Of a stretch of DNA of 16,057 nucleotides, positions 14,456-16,057 are shown piece by piece. The notes under the pieces were generated by a model. It had not been told where the DNA came from. It made no database searches and saw only the letters and a program-made list of their open reading frames with translations. The translations under genes were made by a program, and so were the position numbers. Origin of the DNA: Ectocarpus siliculosus (lineage: Eukaryota > Sar > Phaeophyceae > Ectocarpales > Ectocarpaceae); the NCBI GenBank assembly GCA_000310025.1, contig FN648727.1:45117-61173 (forward strand), in the 5' to 3' direction. Numbering within the stretch: the first letter of the stretch is position 1; every line of letters begins with the position of its first letter.

Positions 14456-15418
14456 CTGCAGCAGACACACAGAAACGACAAGAGAGAGAAAAAAAAAGTG
14501 GGGTGGAAGGAGCAGAGGTATTAATTGGCGTGTTTGCATGCGTAACGGCCGCTGGTGCGTGGAACTAGCGTCGCATGCGTTGCATGTAGTGCTGCAAAAG
14601 AAAGAAAGTAGACGACCCGACAAGTGGACGGAACGGGGCACTGCTTGCTTTGTTGCATAAATATGGACTAGTCTTCTCTTCCACGGACAAGACTACATAC
14701 CACCCGTTGCAAAAAACTTGAAACGTCATTCCTGTCGCCGCTGCTACACAAGCCTCTCTCCAAGCTTGACGCCGTTTGCTCTGCGCCCGTGTTGCAACAC
14801 AAACGTCCCAACCGATCCGATCGTTCAAGACGTGCAAATCATGTCGTCACAAAGGGGCTCCGGGCAAAACACACGCACATACCCCATCCGAGCTAACACG
14901 GGTGGAAAGGGTGATATTGTACGCCTGCATGGCAACGACACACTCGCTGGCGACTTTCTACCTCGGGGGTCTTTCAGCCGCCCCTCTTGTTTCCCCTGTT
15001 CGCGTCTTGGGAGTAAATAAAAGCAAATGACAATGCTTGGTTCTGTGCGGTTGTCGGAACAGCTGGAGCGACAGACGCAGCGTGGGATCGGTCCACTCCG
15101 CAGAAAGACACAAAACAGTAGGGGCCACGTGGTGGTGACCCTCATGTCCAGTGGCTCGCGTGTCCAATACCTTGTCAAGTACTTGCACAATGGATCAACC
15201 GCCCCTTGTCAACAGGCACACAGCAGTGATCGCGCACGTGGCGTTGGCGTTACACCCAACCACGTGGGAAACCGTTTCTACGACCCTATCATCCTCTCGC
15301 GCTTTGTGCCACCCGGCCGTCATCGTCAGCATCATCGCAAAACGACCACGACTACTACAACCTCGACGCCAAAGGCGGCGGCGGATAACTCACCGGGAGC
15401 TTTCCTCTTTCCCTTGTT

Positions 15419-15453
<35 letters not shown>

Positions 15454-16057
15454 ATGAGGGGCCATTCCCGCTCCCGTTCCCTGCTCCCTCCTTCCTGGGT
15501 CTCTTCCTGTTCTTCTTCTTCGTTGTCAAGACGTAGGGACAGAGGACGCTGGGTGACGGCACGCCCCCCCCCCCGTCCCCGCCTGCACCACCACCGCTGC
15601 CGCCGCCGCCGCCGCCGCCGCCGCCACCGCTCCCGCCCGCGCCCCCGCCTCCGCCGTGCTTCTTCATGAGCTTCTCCGCCTTTTCCTTGAGAGTCTTCTT
15701 GGTTGTGTCCGCACCCCCGCCCTGCTAGATTTTATTGATTTTTTTTTTTTTTTTGGGGGGGTGGTATTGCTGCACCGGCAAAAAAGAGGAAGAGGAAGAA
15801 GACGCTGCTGTATGGACGACCGACCGCAAAATATGATTAGATTAAAATGACACCCTTTTTGTGTACCCCAACCCAGACAAATTCTGGCGTTTCATATTAT
15901 TATCCAGCGGCTTGTGAGGCCTCTTCCTGGTGAACGGGGGCTGGCAAAATGCCTCGTTTGCATCGAAATCATAGTTTTCGTGAGCCAGGGGGGGGGGTGA
16001 CGGGGCCTCATAGAACCCCCAATGGACAACGGACGGTGGCGAGTTCAATGTTGCCAT
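14400..16057 (-). CDS. Gly/Lys-rich hypothetical protein (multi-exon, 5' end uncertain)
   Basis: A minus-strand gene convergent with ORC2, assembled from 16057-15854 (tentative), 15721-15394 and 14455-14400. Junction phases agree (0 and 1). The protein reads MATLNSPPSVVHWGFYEAP onward, a Lys/Glu helix KKTLKEKAEKLMKKHG, long Gly runs, the basic segment TKKKNRKRPRKEGAG (a likely nuclear signal), and a Lys-rich tail GKKYAAKKKKKTGP before TAA. No enzymatic domain is recognised. The composition suggests a disordered nuclear or nucleolar protein (inference). The first exon starts with ATG at the very edge of the window, so more upstream exons are possible. Confidence 0.5.
14456..15393 (-). other. 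Intron of the minus-strand gene
   Basis: The 938-bp intron runs from donor gtgagt to acceptor tgtgtgtctgctgcag. No additional minus-strand exon was recognised inside; the reading frames here lack coding-like codon use. Confidence 0.55.
15394..15721 (-). CDS. Exon: Gly-rich and Lys/Arg-rich region
   Basis: The exon has 109 codons plus one base. After acceptor CTAGCAG it reads GGGADTTKKTLKEKAEKL, MKKHG, Gly/Ser runs encoded by GGC repeats, VPSPSVLCPYVLTTKKK, NRKRPRKEGAG, another Gly run, and NKGKRKAPG. The donor CCCG|GTGAGT is strong. The opposite strand has long Pro/Arg frames that are shadows of the CCG repeats. Confidence 0.65.
15598..15627 (-). repeat. (GGC)n trinucleotide repeat in coding sequence
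   Basis: A run of about nine GGC units on the minus strand encodes poly-Gly in the exon 15394-15721. A second such run lies at about 15419-15452. Both are prone to length variation. Confidence 0.8.
15722..15853 (-). other. Short candidate intron of the minus-strand gene
   Basis: The 132-bp stretch runs from a weak donor gtgtca to acceptor atctagcag. It contains an 18-base A-run on the minus strand (T on the plus strand at about 15739-15754). Confidence 0.4.
15854..16057 (-). CDS. Possible upstream exon of the Gly/Lys-rich gene
   Basis: The frame is open from ATG at 16057 through ENYDFDANEAFCQPPF and KRPHKPLDNNMKRQN to LGYTKR. The donor AGG|GTGTCA at 15853 would leave phase 0, which matches the next exon. 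Without splicing the frame stops at TAA 15842-15844. Codon use is mixed and no family is recognised, so this could also be a separate short gene end or chance. Confidence 0.4.

Noticed and set aside
15027-15669. Long plus-strand Pro/Arg frames opposite the minus-strand exon
   Set aside because: They are translations of CCG/CGC repeats complementary to the Gly-coding exon and have no start or splice support.
1-16057. CRISPR array, bacterial operon, or prophage
   Set aside because: No regularly spaced direct repeats, no Shine-Dalgarno-led tandem ORFs; gene structure is eukaryotic throughout.

Overview
The window looks like nuclear DNA of a eukaryote with intron-rich, GC-rich genes, most likely a brown alga or another stramenopile. 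The reasons are short exons of about 80-440 bp, GT-AG introns of roughly 130-2070 bp, abundant homopolymer C/G tracts and GTT/CAA microsatellites, and no bacterial signals. The species assignment is inference; no marker gene is present.

Plus strand, about 429-12254: a chain of 14 exons. The 3' nine (6197-12254) encode origin recognition complex subunit 2 (ORC2): the degenerate P-loop motif YGVGSKRE, the AAA+-like core with LHSIDGEK and LVASMDHVNAPLMWD, NWLFHKTHTYKPYVEE, and a C-terminal winged-helix region ending at TAG 12252-12254. The 5' three exons encode a zinc module: the tail of an extended-PHD-like finger (429-546) and a complete C4HC3 PHD finger (1336-1416 plus 1792-2040). Reading phase is compatible from the PHD exons into the ORC2 exons, so a PHD-ORC2 fusion is possible. 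However, exon 3153-3595 needs a one-base shift, and a two-gene model with the ORC2 start inside 2041-3152 cannot be excluded. The 5' end of the PHD part lies outside the window or was not recognised.

Mobile DNA: the intron 3596-5665 holds a 5'-truncated non-LTR retrotransposon (LINE), 3625-4609, in sense orientation. It carries the post-RT region, a zinc knuckle, an intact stop and a 16-base poly-C tail. A second, much shorter relic of the same 3' end with poly-C lies at 6126-6179, directly against an ORC2 splice acceptor. A separate diverged repeat of about 200 bp occurs at 4610-4806 and 10581-10784, each copy preceded by a C-run.

Minus strand, 16057-14400: a convergent gene of unknown function encoding a Gly/Lys-rich low-complexity protein. 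Two exons are well supported by phase and splice sites and a third is tentative. Between the two genes (12255-14399) there is a 39-codon coding-like extension in frame behind the ORC2 stop, and otherwise no supported gene.
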